A stretch of DNA of 64,000 bases from Mucidula mucida (GCA_015501055.1 JADNYV010000132.1:39035-103034); one strand, 5' to 3'. Shown: positions 12,074 through 22,789, counted from the first letter of the stretch. The notes: generated by a model from the letters alone, not told the origin. Made by a program: numbers and translations.

Positions 12074-12618
12074 GGGGCGGATTCTTTACATGCATTCGCT
12101 GACATTAAATTTGTGGTGGCCAGAATGTGGCGCGCGCACTGGGTAGGTGAGCGGGAGCGGGACGCATCCGGATTCGAACATCCCCGTGACTTCTCGGGAA
12201 TGCCCGGTCACCGCCTGCTGCCCACCCCGAGATGTGCTACAGACGCGCATGGCATTGCAATCAGAGGCGAATTCTGAGTGATTGCAATCTCCACTGAAAT
12301 GGGTGGTGCTGGAATGTGGCGTGCGCGCCAGGGAGGGGAGCGGGAGCGGGGCGCATCCGGATTTGGCCATCCCCGTGATTGCTCGGGAATGCCCGAGTGC
12401 GAGCATTGCTGACTACATTCGGCATCACGGCACAGCGGGCCTCACCCCCTGTGCCGCCCCCACCCGCTATATTAGGCAGGGGGACCCGTATCATAATACG
12501 GACCCCCCTGTATTATAATACAAGTCCGCTTCAGTAGCAATTATAATTAGAGCCTATATTGCAATACAATGCCCTCTTATCAGAGGCCTGTATTATTATA
12601 TAGGTACAGTATAGGGTG
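12074..12618 (-). repeat. KDZ right terminal inverted repeat (545 bases)
   Basis: Reverse complement of 2817-3361 with one base difference that I can find. It ends GGTACAGTATAGGGTG at 12618, followed by the CTTCGTT target duplication. Confidence 0.95.
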
Positions 12619-13250
12619 CTTCGTTGTCAGATACTTCCTCGGGTTCAACCTCATCGTCCATCACCTCTTCATCGACCTCCACATGCTCACCAGAAGCGCT
12701 CGTCTTGCAATCCACATATGGATCAGAGCTACTGTGCCTTTTGAACTCGACTTGAGTCTGCATGCGGTCATGAGCTGTACCGCCGTCCGCCGGAAGGTCG
12801 TTGACCTCATAATGGCCCATATCAACTGCCGCACCTGCGCAATTTGGGTCGGGCTTTTGGAATTGACCGGAAGTGGTTATGACCACATTGGTATATGTCC
12901 ATCCTTCAAAGGCGTCCCACTGAAGGAAGGGTATTAGATATAGCGACAGCGTCAGAATAAGCAACGCACATATTTAGCATACATGTCCTTTTCGACCTCT
13001 CCAGATTTTGGTTTGACGCTCTTCAGGTCTGCAAGCCTTTTGGCATTGGGTGTCATCTCTCTGTATTCCGTGGAGGTGGAATCGTTCCAAGGCATGAAGT
13101 TGGACATAAAGTCAGAAGCACCGATGCCGACTCAGTGACGACCGCGGGTTTTGTGAGCAATCTCCTCATAGCGTTCTTCCATCTTCTTTGTGGAAGCAGC
13201 GAAAGCACTGTGTCCAGCGTTCTTCTTGTGGAGGCAAGTTTGCTGTGAGG
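12619..13250 (-). pseudogene. FunK1 protein kinase, 5' part, upstream of the KDZ insertion
   Basis: The missing N-terminal exons of the kinase at 922-2816. From about 13212 down the minus strand: HSAFAASTKKMEERYEEIA and KTRGRH, then an in-frame TGA (13132-13134), then VGIGASDFMSNFMPWND, the usual FunK1 start region. A 49-base intron (about 12967-12919) leads to WDAFEGWTYTNVVIT, QFQKPDPN and VEFKRHSSSDPYVD, all FunK1-like, then an acidic stretch that meets the transposon at 12619. Removing the element and one 7-base duplication would leave this exon in frame with 2816. The true start codon was not identified. The TGA suggests the gene may have been dead before the insertion. Confidence 0.82.
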
Positions 13251-13299
13251 TGAAAGCAGGCTGAGAGACCTCGAATACTACTTAAGGTTGAACAAAACC

Positions 13300-13859
13300 A
13301 GTGCCTCTAGTAGTTGCACTTTCCTCTGTCATGGTGTCAGAGACAAATTGTGCGAGTGGGAAATAAAGATAGGACGTGACGAAAGCTGCGCATATTATAT
13401 AGACCGCGCCCATTGTTCAATTAGGCGAACAATGAGATTGCAGTGTGGACAAGATGACTGTTATGTGTTGAAAAAGAAAGTGATTGGGCCTTGTTGATCG
13501 ATCACACACGGTCCACCGGCATTGGACGAATCCAAAGGCGGGAGGGCCGGGGAGGCCCAGTAGATTCAACCCACTGGGCCGCAATATTGCATGCAAACTG
13601 TGCCTGGCTCGGCATTGCCCGCCACCGCTCCGGCACTCCGGGGCTGGCCTTGGGGCATGCTCGGGCGCATTGTACACCAGTAACGGGGCGCTTCTAGTAC
13701 CATTTTCTTCTATCCGGAGAATGACTTTTGTGTCACGTTGGATCGGTTGTACCGGGCTGCCGCGCAGGGTCCTTTCGGCAGAAACAAAAATGTTTCGGAG
13801 AACGTTCTCATGTTTGGCTAGGCGCTCGTGCTTAGATGCCGGTTGCTGTCCACTCTCTC
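13300..13859. other. no supported gene
   Basis: Upstream flank of the FunK1 gene. A GC-rich stretch at 13530-13660 has open frames on both strands but no recognisable protein. A CT-rich run directly precedes the gypsy LTR at 13860. Confidence 0.45.
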
Positions 13860-14382
13860 TGTTAGCGACTGACTAAGCCACGAGACTCAACCAGGTACCA
13901 CAGCAAGAACTAAGGAAGAAAGTGTTCGCGTTCGTAAGACTAGGCTAGGCCAGGTGTATAAACGAGATCGGAACTAAAGTACAATGATACTACACTACTG
14001 CTTATAGTAAGTCTGTGTTTGAGACTCCTTGTCCATACGCGTTTCCACTAGGGATGCTCCACGCCCTTGACCCAGTGTTGTATGCTACTAGTCCGTGAAA
14101 CCATTAAATACGAGTGGTAACTGCATGTAAGTAATAATACTGAAACAACCATGTGTGCTACAAGTGTTGACAGTGTGTATACAATAGGAAGTCCATGAGG
14201 TATTGACATGTATGATGTTATCCATGTGTTTGGCGTGTGTCCGACATGAGTACAGCTTTGGTAATTAAAAGAAGTGTGATCGGTGATAAAACAGATGATG
14301 AAACAGTCCGTTGGTTGATAAGACAAGCCCCCAATAAGATATGATACAATGTGAAAATGTGAAAATATGGCAATTCGTAACA
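13860..14382 (-). repeat. gypsy 3' LTR (523 bases)
   Basis: Starts TGTTAGCGACTG and ends TTCGTAACA on the plus strand, pairing with 19842-20371. It has lost six bases relative to the other LTR at the TATA-like site (about 14006). Confidence 0.92.
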
Positions 14383-14395
14383 TCACCCCCTCCTT
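14383..14395 (-). other. gypsy polypurine tract
   Basis: On the minus strand AAGGAGGGGGTGA lies directly against the 3' LTR, and the pol stop codon (14394-14396) overlaps it. This is the expected plus-strand DNA primer site. Confidence 0.85.
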
Positions 14396-16979
14396 AGGGC
14401 GCAAGTTCCATTCTGCGCCAGAGTCGCTCCATGAGGGCTGCAGAGGGTAGCGTGACGTCAAGGGGTTCGGTATCAGGCGGTGGCATGGGTCGGAATAAAT
14501 GTGACGGAAATTGCAACATGGGGACTTCAATGCGAGCAAGCGCGGGTGGCTTCGGCTTGTTCGGATATTGTTGGTGGAAATCGCTGATGGCTTCGTCGGC
14601 ATTTTTGAGATTGCATGCCGGTTCCCATGTCTGTTCGTGTGTGCCATAACCCTTCCAGTGAACCTTGTATTGAAAACCCCCGCGGTACTTCCGGGAATTA
14701 ACCACTTTCTCAACCTCCCATTCCGGTTCGGCTCCTTCCAGCACAGGTGGTGGACGCGTGTCTCGGGGTTGCGTCGGAAATTGGGGTTCGTGGTAAGGCG
14801 TCAACAGGGCCTCATTGAACACAGGATGGATGCTTTTCCACGTGTGAGGAATCTGGAGCTTGTAAGAGCTCGTCCCGACTTTCTTGATCACTTTGAACGG
14901 CCCGAAGCGTTTGTCATCAAGCTTCTTCATTGGTCGGTCCGTACTGAGATTCGTCCCTTCCAGCCATACTTTGTCGCCTTCCTTGTACTCCACTGCCTCT
15001 GTCCGTTTCCTGTCATAAAACCATTTCATGTCCTCTTTGGCCATCTTCAATGCCGACCCCACTTCGTCCCATGTTTTCCTCATGCCGTCGGCAAACTCCT
15101 GCGCAGTCTCATTTCTCGATGCCGTTTTTGGGGCGGTGCCTTTGTAGGGGTGTCTGCCCATGTCTGCGAAGAACGGAGTGACTTTGGTTGCCGAGTGTAC
15201 CCGATCATTGTAAACAAATTCGGCAGAGGGTAGCCATTCGTGCCAGTCGTTCTGATGATAGTTGACAAATAACCGTAAGAAATGTTCTATCTCTTGGTTC
15301 AACCGTTCCGTCTGCCCATTTGCCTGTGGATGATACGCCGTTGTAAAGTTTCCCTGTATGCCCAACAACCGGTACAATTCCTTCATGAAACGCGAATGGT
15401 ATTGTGGACCGCAATCATGTATCATCTGTCGTGGCATCCCATGTATGGGGAAAATGCGATCACGGTAAATGCGGGCCATGCCTTCTGACGTCAGAGTGGT
15501 GTGTGTCGGTATGATACGTAATCGCTTGGTGAAATGGTCCACAAACGTGCTGATCGCGTTGTATCCTCCTGATTCCGGCAGCTCTCCAATCATGTCCGTC
15601 CCTACTATCTCCCATGGCTCGCTTGGCACATCAATAGGATGAAGAGGTGCAGCCGGCTTCGTGCGATGTGACTTTGTAACCTGACATTTTTGACACCCTT
15701 CTACGTATTCACGGACGTCTCGGCTGATTCCTGGCCACCAATAGGTACGTGTAATCAGCTCGAGGGTCTTGTATCGTCCGGGATGCCCTGCAAGCTGTGC
15801 GTCATGATGCATTCCGATAACTTTTCCCCGCAATTCCTTGTCCTTCGGTATGTAAATACGATCCTTCCATATAATAAGTCCATTTTCCTTTTCTTCCCAT
15901 CCTTTTTCTTTGTTTTCTAATGCTTCTTGTACGTATCTGTCTTTGTTTCCTTTTCTTTGTTTGATTTTGTTAAGTAATTCGTCCTCCGGTGTATCTACTG
16001 TATGTAAAGAGAATTGAATTTGTGAAATAAAAAACTCCGGCTTGAGCAAAACAATGTTTTCGTTATCTTTTTCCCCCTTCTCAAGGCCTGTCATCCTTGA
16101 CAAGGCATCAGCTTTCCCCATCGTCTTGCCCGGCTTGTGAATCATTTGTATGTCATACTCCGCCAACTCCGTAACCCATCTCGCCTGTCTCCGGTTCAAC
16201 TTCTGAGGTTTCCTGAAGTACTGAAGGTTTTGATGATCGGTAAAAACCTCCACTGTCTCCTTAGCGCCTAGGAGATATTGCTGCCAGTCGTCGATCGAGT
16301 CCATAATAGCCATCATCTCTTTGTCGTAGATCTCATAATTGCGCTCCACTTCGTTCAGCGCGCGAGATCGGAAAGCTACTGGTCTCCATTTTCCGTCAAC
16401 AAACTGGGAAAGAACCGCCCCGTTCGCATAGTTCGAGGAGTCCGCCTCGACTCGAAACTTGCCGTCGTCGCGTGGTACAATCAGAACGGGTTCTTCCGTC
16501 ATTCTCCGTTTCAACTCCTCAAACGCCTCATGCTGCTCCTCTCCCCAAACCCATTCGCCCTTCCCGGTTAGCGATGTCATTGGCTTCGCTACTCCCGCAA
16601 ACCCCCGGATGAAACGTCGGTAGAAGTTGCAGAAGCCCAGGAATGACTGTACTTCCTTCTTCTTCGTCGGCTCCTTCCATTCCTTCACTACGGCCACTTT
16701 TGCCGGATCCATCTTCACTTCTCCTCCTCCAACAATAACTCCCAAGTAATCTACAGTATGTGCCTCAAAACTACATTTCTCGGGTTTTAAATACAACTTA
16801 TTTACTCGCAATATCTCTAGTACTTGTCGTACAATATGCCTATGTTCTTCCAATGTGTTCGTAAAAATAAGTATGTCGTCTAGGTAAACTATAACATGTC
16901 CTTCATCGATCAACTCCTTCAGAATGTGATTCATGAACGATTGGAACGTTGCCGGCGAGTTTGTAAGTCCGAAGAACAT
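14394..16979 (-). pseudogene. gypsy pol, C-terminal part: RT (YLDD), RNase H, integrase, chromodomain
   Basis: An 861-residue open block. It begins in the reverse transcriptase palm (FFGLTNSPATFQSF, then VIVYLDDILIF), continues through RNase H (VEADSSNYANGAVLSQF), the integrase zinc domain (HHDAQLAGHPGRYKTLE...CQKCQ), the integrase core (GTDMIGELP, HDCGPQYHS, ERLNQEIEHF, giving D, D and E), and a C-terminal chromodomain (EWEVEKVVNSRKYRG, YKVHWKGYG, TWEP). The chromodomain places it among chromoviruses, whose integrases target histone-marked chromatin. Upstream, an in-frame TGA at 17001-17003 interrupts the conserved TN-x-GLFEP segment where CGA would fit. Protein level therefore unlikely. Confidence 0.93.
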
Positions 16980-17000
16980 GACTGAGGGCTCGAACAGGCC

Positions 17001-18114
17001 TCAGTTTGTTCTAAACGCCGCTTTCCACTCATCACCTTCTTTGATCCGGATGTTATTGTAACCCCATCGGACATCCATCTTTGTGAAAACCTTTGCTCCC
17101 TTCAACTTGTCGATAAGCTCCTGGATCAACGGCAAGGGATATCGGTTCTTGATTGTCATGTCGTTCAACTTCCGATAATCCTGTACTGGCCGAAGGCTTC
17201 CATCCTTCTTTTTGACAAAGAAGAAGGGTGATGCCATAGGGGAAATTGATGGCCGTATACGTCCTGTCCGTATGTTTTCTTCCAGGAACTCATCTAACGC
17301 CTTTGCTCGGATGGACTAAGGGGATAAACCTTGCAGTCAACCGGTTTGGAACCAGGCATAAGTTCTATCGCGTGATCCCAGGGTCTTCGCTCCGGTAACT
17401 TGTCAAAGTCCGCCTTGCTAAATACATCGGAGAATTCCTCAATGTAAGGTGCAGCAGCGGATGAAGGCTGTTGTGATCTCAGCTTTTCACCGCTTTTGCG
17501 ATAGTTGTCCCAGTCCATCCAGAACAAACGCTCTCCCTCTTCCAACTTCTCTTCTACGTCTTCTCCTTCATCTTCCGGCGAGTTATACTCGGGTAGGTAG
17601 CCGCAACGGTCTGGGCATCGATCAAAAGTCAACGTGGATTCCGTCCAGTTGATCGTGGGGTTGTGATATCGTAACCAATCTAGCCCCAAAAAGATGCTTG
17701 TTTTGCCAAGATTGGTGACGGCCAACTCGATCTTTTCTGCGTGATCACCGATCTTCATCCGGACCTCCACAAAACCTTGATTGCTCCTCCCTCGTTTAGG
17801 GTTCCATCCGCATTGTAGACAGGGAGCTTGACCGGTAACTCCTTGATCGGGAGTCCGTTCTTCTCAACGAATTCTTTATTGACACAAGAACCCGTTGCTC
17901 CGCTGTCAAGAAGGGCACTTGTTTCCCATTCAGAGCCTGTGTGTACGCTCTCTATGGTTACTCGGAGTTTCATGTCCTGCCCCTTTGTTCCCCGATGTAC
18001 TTCCTCGACTTTTTCAACTCCGTCACAACTTCCACCGCAGCTTCCTTTGTCAACGCTCTGATTGCCATCACCTTCTCCTCTGTTGCTTCTCTCTCTCTCC
18101 GCTCCGGCATCCAT
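17001..18114 (-). pseudogene. gypsy pol, N-terminal part: aspartic protease and first RT motifs
   Basis: The protease motif ALLDSGATGSCVNKEFV (about 17905) is followed by FLGLDWLRYHNP, the typical protease-RT linker, and then the first RT motifs [19 protein letters not shown] and LDKLKG/FTKMD-like sequence ending at 17001. The frame jumps by one base near 17770 (GGTTTT) and near 17325 (CAAAGG). Both look like single-base losses, so the polyprotein is not continuous. Positions and order match chromovirus pol. Confidence 0.85.
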
Positions 18115-19246
18115 GCTCTCAAAATTCCCACTGCTCTCGACACGTCATCCTCTCTTAGCCGTTGTGCGATCCACTCGGGCGTATTTGGCTCAAATCTTTC
18201 TTTCGCAGGTTTTGGTGGTAAAGTCGTCGATGATATTTTAGATGTTTCAGTACCCGTACTGTAAATAGATTCTGCATCTGACGACCCTTTCCTTGATGAC
18301 TGCTCCGGCAGGACTGCGTCTACTGCGGGAGCTTCGCAAAACCCAACTCTTCGGCCAACTTCTTTTTCTCCTCGTCGTTCATTTCGGTCCATAAACCCCG
18401 AATCGTCTGGGGTCGACCCTTCTTAGGACAGAACCTGCTGACATGGCCGTGTTCGCCACAGCTGAAGCAAAGTCCTCTTCGACGTGCGTTGTCGATGTCC
18501 ATCGGCCTGCCGGCTCCTCCATAGGTAACACCGGTGGCATCTCGTCGTGTGATCGGCGTCGGGGTGGGTTCGTAGGATTAGCTCTCGATGTAGCCACCTG
18601 CGGAGCTTGAGGCCGGGACTGCATGCCGGACCTCTTGCTCGCCGCCCGCCTTCTCCACAGCTGATCAATCTGAAGGATCTGTGCCTTCCAATCCTTGTAC
18701 TTCTCTGGCAACCCGTCTCGGCTGCCATAGATCTGGTCAATGATCTTCTCGTTGACATTGGTCTCGAGAAGTCGCACGACAAATGCGTCATCCTTCGAAT
18801 ATCCTGCCTGAGTGAGCAGGACCTCGAACTTCTGGAAGAAATCTTGAGCGGTGTCTTGCCCCTGGCGCAACCGCTCGATCTGGTCTTGCGCGTCTCGCGC
18901 AGGTTGGAATCCACAAATCGCTCCTTCAAGTCTTCCTTGAACTCCGTCCAAGAGACTGTCCATTCCTCTTCTTCCTCGTCGAAGTTCTGGTCCGAGTAGT
19001 TCTGGACCCATGCATCTACGTGATCTCCTCGGATGTAGGAGAGAACAACATCAATCCTTTCGGAGTCAGATGTGAGGTTGTTCTTCTTGTCACGGATGTA
19101 TGTGAACATCGATCGCCACCAGCTCTTGTACTTGGACTTGTCCCCGTCATAGTCGTAAGGCTTGTTGACAAGGGATCGGCCTTTGATTTCACATCGGCGT
19201 GATGAGCGGGTGTGTGAGGAGCGGTTTCGGGTGCTTCGTTGGACAT
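18115..19246 (-). pseudogene. gypsy gag with CCHC zinc knuckle
   Basis: Starts MSNEAPETAPHTP at 19246. It continues, after frame changes, with a capsid-like block (WWRSMFTYIRDKKNN, DVVLSYIRGD, AWVQNYS, DTAQDFFQKFEVLLTQAGY) and a zinc knuckle CFSCGEHGHVSRFC at about 18465. It then runs LAEELGF and into the acidic region before protease. At least four one-base frame changes occur between 19200 and 18300, so the copy cannot make full-length Gag. Confidence 0.85.
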
Positions 19247-19827
19247 GATGATGGGGTGATAGGATCGGAGAGTGAAAGGGTGAAAGTGGGGATATGGGAG
19301 ATGCGGATTTGATGAAACGGGTGAGGGAATAGAGGTTTGGATGAATAAGGAGGAGTCGCCTAGATCTGAAATAGAATCCAGGACTTGGTAGGGTGGGGAA
19401 TGATGATGTGTATCGTAAGGTAAGTAAAGTAGGTAGGTATGTAACTGTCTACGCTATTTTACCGACTACTGACTACGTATCTACGGAGCCCAAGAGCTCG
19501 TCACAAGTTCGCAATTGCCCAGCCGACGTCCCTCTGGTGTGAGGTAAGCCGAAGTTTTCCTGGGAACGGGGGTTGACCCGTAAACAGCGCCCACTGAAGT
19601 GCAACTGCCAAAAGTTCGTTCTCGTGAGAGCGGCTACTTCCAGCACCCGAGGCAGTTATCTCTAACTGTTAGCCGGCGCTACTGGGACCAATACACATGT
19701 ATGCGGACGTGCGCTGGAATTAGGAATCCGTCGATCTGTAAACAGGGAAAGGGAATAGGGGAATGTGCGATGATCAAACAGCGAAGTGCTGATCGACGAT
19801 CAGGGATGTGTGGTAGGTGGTAGAAAG
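19247..19827 (-). other. gypsy 5' leader
   Basis: Non-coding stretch between the primer site and gag. It probably contains the packaging region. No separate gene seen. Confidence 0.5.
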
Positions 19828-19841
19828 TAGTTCCGATCTTC
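19828..19841 (-). other. gypsy primer-binding site, complementary to its own transcript start
   Basis: On the minus strand the 5' LTR ends GCTAACA and is followed at once by GAAGATCGGAACTAC. Twelve bases, AGATCGGAACTA, are the exact reverse complement of TAGTTCCGATCT inside the LTR (19946-19957). This is the arrangement of Tf1-type elements, in which the 5' end of the RNA folds back to prime reverse transcription. Confidence 0.75.
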
Positions 19842-20371
19842 TGTTAGCGACTGACTAAGCCACGAGACTCAACCAGGTACCACAGCAAGAACTAAGGAGA
19901 AAGTGTTCGCGTTCGTAAGACTAGGCTAGGCCAGGTGTATAAACGAGATCGGAACTAAAGTACAATGATACTATACTACTGCTTATATACTAGTAAGCCT
20001 GTGTTTGGGACTCCTTGTCCATACGTGTTTCCGCTAGGGATAACTCCACGCCCTTGACCCAGTGTTGTATGCTACTAGTCCATGAAACCATTAAATACGA
20101 GTGGTAACTGCATGTAAGTAATAATACTGAAACGACCATGTGTGCTACGAGTGTCGGTGGTGTGTATATAATAGGAAGTCCATGAGGTATCAGCATGTAT
20201 GATGTCATCCATGTGTTGGGTGTGTGTCCGACATGAGTACGGCTTCGGTAATGAAAAGGAGTACGATCGGTGACAAAAACAAATGATGAAACGGTCCGTT
20301 GGTTGATAAGACAAGCCCCCCGATAAGATATGATAAGATGTGAAAATATGAAAATATGGCGATTCATAACA
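19842..20371 (-). repeat. gypsy 5' LTR (530 bases)
   Basis: Partner of 13860-14382, with TG..CA ends. In transcription direction this is the promoter-bearing LTR. Confidence 0.92.
19946..19989 (-). promoter_or_regulatory. gypsy LTR TATA box and predicted transcript start
   Basis: In the minus direction TATATAAG (19989-19982) lies about 30 bases before TTTAGTTCCGATCT. That spacing predicts that the RNA begins at the very sequence complementary to the primer site. The 3' LTR has lost this TATA sequence. Confidence 0.65.
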
Positions 20372-20664
20372 GTTGCTTCTGGAGATGCTTCTGTCCAATC
20401 AGATAGCATGCGCATACGATACCGTCTAATGCCAGTTACCTGACTGCTTACCAAGGCAATCTGATACTGCATCTCGCACATGATTGATTGCACTGAGGAA
20501 AGGGTTGCAATTGCCTATGCCTATAGTATACTTACACGCACTCATAGAGGTGAAATCATATATTTTTGCAACTACAGTGCGCTAATTCAATAGCTTACAG
20601 TATCGTTGCAGTGCGCCACGTACATACGGGGAGATAGTTTACCCGGGCGCGCGCTGGTTCATCT
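20372..20664. other. spacer between gypsy and mariner-like elements, no gene seen
   Basis: No open frame or repeat that I can support. It joins the gypsy 5' LTR to the TA target of the next element. Confidence 0.5.
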
Positions 20665-20666
20665 TA

Positions 20667-20710
20667 AGGTAGACGACTCACAGACGTAACGTACCCTGAG
20701 GACCCTGAGT
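20667..20710 (+). repeat. mariner-like left terminal inverted repeat (44 bases)
   Basis: Exact reverse complement of 28858-28901; similarity stops after GACCCTGAGT. Confidence 0.93.
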
Positions 20711-20941
20711 GTGACACCCAAATCAGGCCTCATCAGATTAGGATCAGTAGGAAATCATTGCGTCTACCTTAATCAGGGCACTTATGCCCTCTAAATTTCC
20801 CATGAGATTTTGTGTAAATAGTCCATAATGATGACCCAGTATTTTGATTGGCAGTAAATTCTGATCCGAATGAGGAGTTCCCAATTTTAGCCACGCAACA
20901 CCATGCCATCACCACTACCGCGCGCTGTGCTTGTTCTATAT

Positions 20942-22361
20942 GATGCCTCCTTCCAAAGATTGGAAGAAGAAGAGGCTACTCAACTTTGAAGGAGCTTCTA
21001 AAGCTGTTGGAGCTGGATTGAAGCGTGTCATTCAGACGTTATCACCGCGTAAAAAGTGCAGGGTTGACGCGCCGGAGGATAGAGAAGCAGACAAGGAGAA
21101 CCAGGTGCACATCACCTTGATTGACCTGACAGCTGATTGATTTGCACAATAGGTGCCAGAGACGCCCATTTGAACGCAACGCTACCCAATGACAGCCAGT
21201 TCTTCACCACACCATCTGATGTTCGAGGATTTCATGTGATTCCTTCTTTTGCGCGCTCTCTCTTTGGAACCTTCCGTGCGGCTCCCTCCCAGGCACCGAC
21301 TATCCATACCGAATCCATGCGCCTTCGCTTTCCTGTGCAGGAACTGGTTGCACCAGGCATTAGTGCTCCAAATTCTCTTCCTCCTCTTCTTTCTGATAGT
21401 CCACCTCGCGTTCCCACCCCCGTTAGCCTTGAAGAAATCGAAGATACTGGCTCAGTCCTTTGGTTTGGGACACTTAATGACAGCACTCCTTTCTCGTTGA
21501 AACAGCCAGCCTCTTCAGCGCGTCTGACGCGTCCAACATGTCCGATGTGTCATCTATTGCGTCTGGTGCTTCGGACCCAGAGGATGATCATCAGGATGAT
21601 TTGTGCTTCCCTCCATCACCATCTGCATTCCCACAGAACACATCAGACTCATCATCATTGGATCCTCCACCATTGTCGGACCCATCAGAGTACCTGCCTG
21701 ATGGCTCTGGAAAGCTTTGCGTGGCACCGTCTATTGACACTGCACTCAGTGCATTGAAAGACCTGCGCGAGAAGTTGCGCCCACATCGCAAGAACGGTCC
21801 CAGTCACGTCAATGTCTATTTTGATCCCTTTACCCATTATCGCATGCTTAGTATGCAGGCCATGCTTGCAGACTACACCAGTTCTCTCAGTGCAACTCAT
21901 GGATGTTGGGCGGCATCATCGCTTCAGGCAGCTGTTTTTCTCGGCTGAGGTGTCTACTGCGCCCAAGTACTCCGTCGTCTTGTGCGCGCGTATATTGCAG
22001 ACCGGACGATGTTGTAACCCTTATGGATCCTTTAAAGAGTTCATGCTTATCAATCAGGATCTTGCACAAGATATCAATCTACATCTGCAGGAGCTGGGAA
22101 AGGACATCACCGCACTCAAGGTGGTCGAGTATTTGGGCCGGTCGGAGGTGAAGGACAAGTATGGGATCACCAAGACCATAACCATTTGCACAGCTCAGCG
22201 ATACCTCAAGTCTCTTGGATACCAATGGAAGGATGCTCCCAAGGGGCAATTTGTCGATGGTCACGAGCGCGCCAATGTTGTTCTCCACCACAATCATGTT
22301 TATGTTCCCAAGTTAAAGATGTTGAAGGGGCGCATTCAAGTGTACGGTCATGATGGAGAGC
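20942..22361 (+). pseudogene. Tc1/mariner-like transposase, N-terminal part
   Basis: A probable start MMPPSKDWKKKRLLN at 20942 begins a basic exon ending ADKENQ. It is followed by Ser/Pro-rich acidic sequence (21150-21740), then the conserved DNA-binding part: LKDLREKLRPHRKNG, LQAAVFLG, then after a TGA at 21946-21948 GVYCAQVLRRLVRAYI. A frame change before NPYGSFKEF leads to ITALKVVEYLGR, TICTAQRYLKSLGYQW and FVDGHERANVV. The TGA fits CGA. Frame changes near 21530 and 22012 also break the gene. The exon is cut at 22361 by the copia LTR and resumes at 27464. Confidence 0.8.
22357..22361. repeat. copia target-site duplication, left copy (AGAGC)
   Basis: AGAGC precedes the 5' LTR and recurs at 27464-27468 after the 3' LTR. 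Both copies lie in the transposase exon. Confidence 0.85.
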
Positions 22362-22650
22362 TGTTGGAAGGAGACCCAACAACGGGCGGTGATTTCCTTT
22401 TATATCTATGGACTTCTATACGTACCTACTTAAACCTTCCAATCGTTTCATACCACCTCAGTTGTTTCTGCTACTTGTGCCCGACTGAGGTGTGTATTAT
22501 ACCTTTACTTTATCTATTACTTATACTGACATACTGTCCACAAGCTTACCATAACCGTTTCCTTACTTTAGGTATAGTACCAACCAATAACAGTCGTTTC
22601 TACTACTTGTGCCCGACTGAGAAGCTTATCGTAACTGTTTCCTTACTTTA
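22362..22650 (+). repeat. copia 5' LTR (289 bases)
   Basis: Begins TGTTGGAAGGAGACCC, ends CCTTACTTTA. It contains two copies of a TTTCTACTACTTGTGCCCGA-type block and two of an AAGCTTACCGTAACTG-type block, so the LTR has an internal partial duplication. Confidence 0.9.
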
Positions 22651-22665
22651 GGTTATGGGCCCCGC
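22651..22665 (+). other. copia primer-binding site
   Basis: GGTTATGGGCCCCGC directly after the 5' LTR resembles the internal initiator-tRNA-Met site (GGTTATGAGCCC-like) used by many copia elements. Confidence 0.55.
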
Positions 22666-22789
22666 AGTGTAATCTCATTCAAGTCGATTAAGCACACAAC
22701 ATACCCGTACCCACGTACGACTCACACACCCACATTACCCACACCCCACTGCCTACACCACAAATACCCACCCACACACACTACCCCCT

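Larger units (their letters stand above)
2817..12618. mobile_element. KDZ (Kyakuja-Dileera-Zisupton) class DNA transposon, near complete
   Basis: A 9.8 kb element bounded by 545-base inverted repeats and a 7-base target duplication. It holds one plus-strand transposase gene of the CxC2-KDZ type and two minus-strand accessory genes that share a divergent promoter region with it. The two repeats differ at one position that I can find (near 3355), which suggests recent movement. The transposase and the larger accessory gene nevertheless contain apparent single-base frame breaks, so this copy was either mobilised in trans or the breaks are consensus errors. No TET/JBP-type dioxygenase gene, which often accompanies fungal KDZ elements, is visible. 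Confidence 0.92.
13860..20371 (-). mobile_element. Ty3/gypsy LTR retrotransposon, chromovirus (chromodomain) lineage, degraded
   Basis: A full-length minus-strand element with LTRs at both ends, primer site, gag, pol and polypurine tract in the expected order. The LTRs differ at roughly 5-6% of positions, mostly transitions, and pol carries a nonsense codon and several one-base frame breaks, so it is old and inactive. The bases outside the two LTRs (CTCTC before 13860, GTTGC after 20371) do not form a target duplication. The primer arrangement resembles the self-priming Tf1/sushi group. Confidence 0.93.

Noticed and set aside
12596..12964. A separate 122-residue gene at the right KDZ boundary
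   Set aside because: It is FunK1 exon sequence that reads through the intron at one end and into the transposon at the other.
13855..20376. Target-site duplication for the gypsy element
   Set aside because: Flanking bases on the two sides do not match, even after shifting the LTR ends by a few bases.
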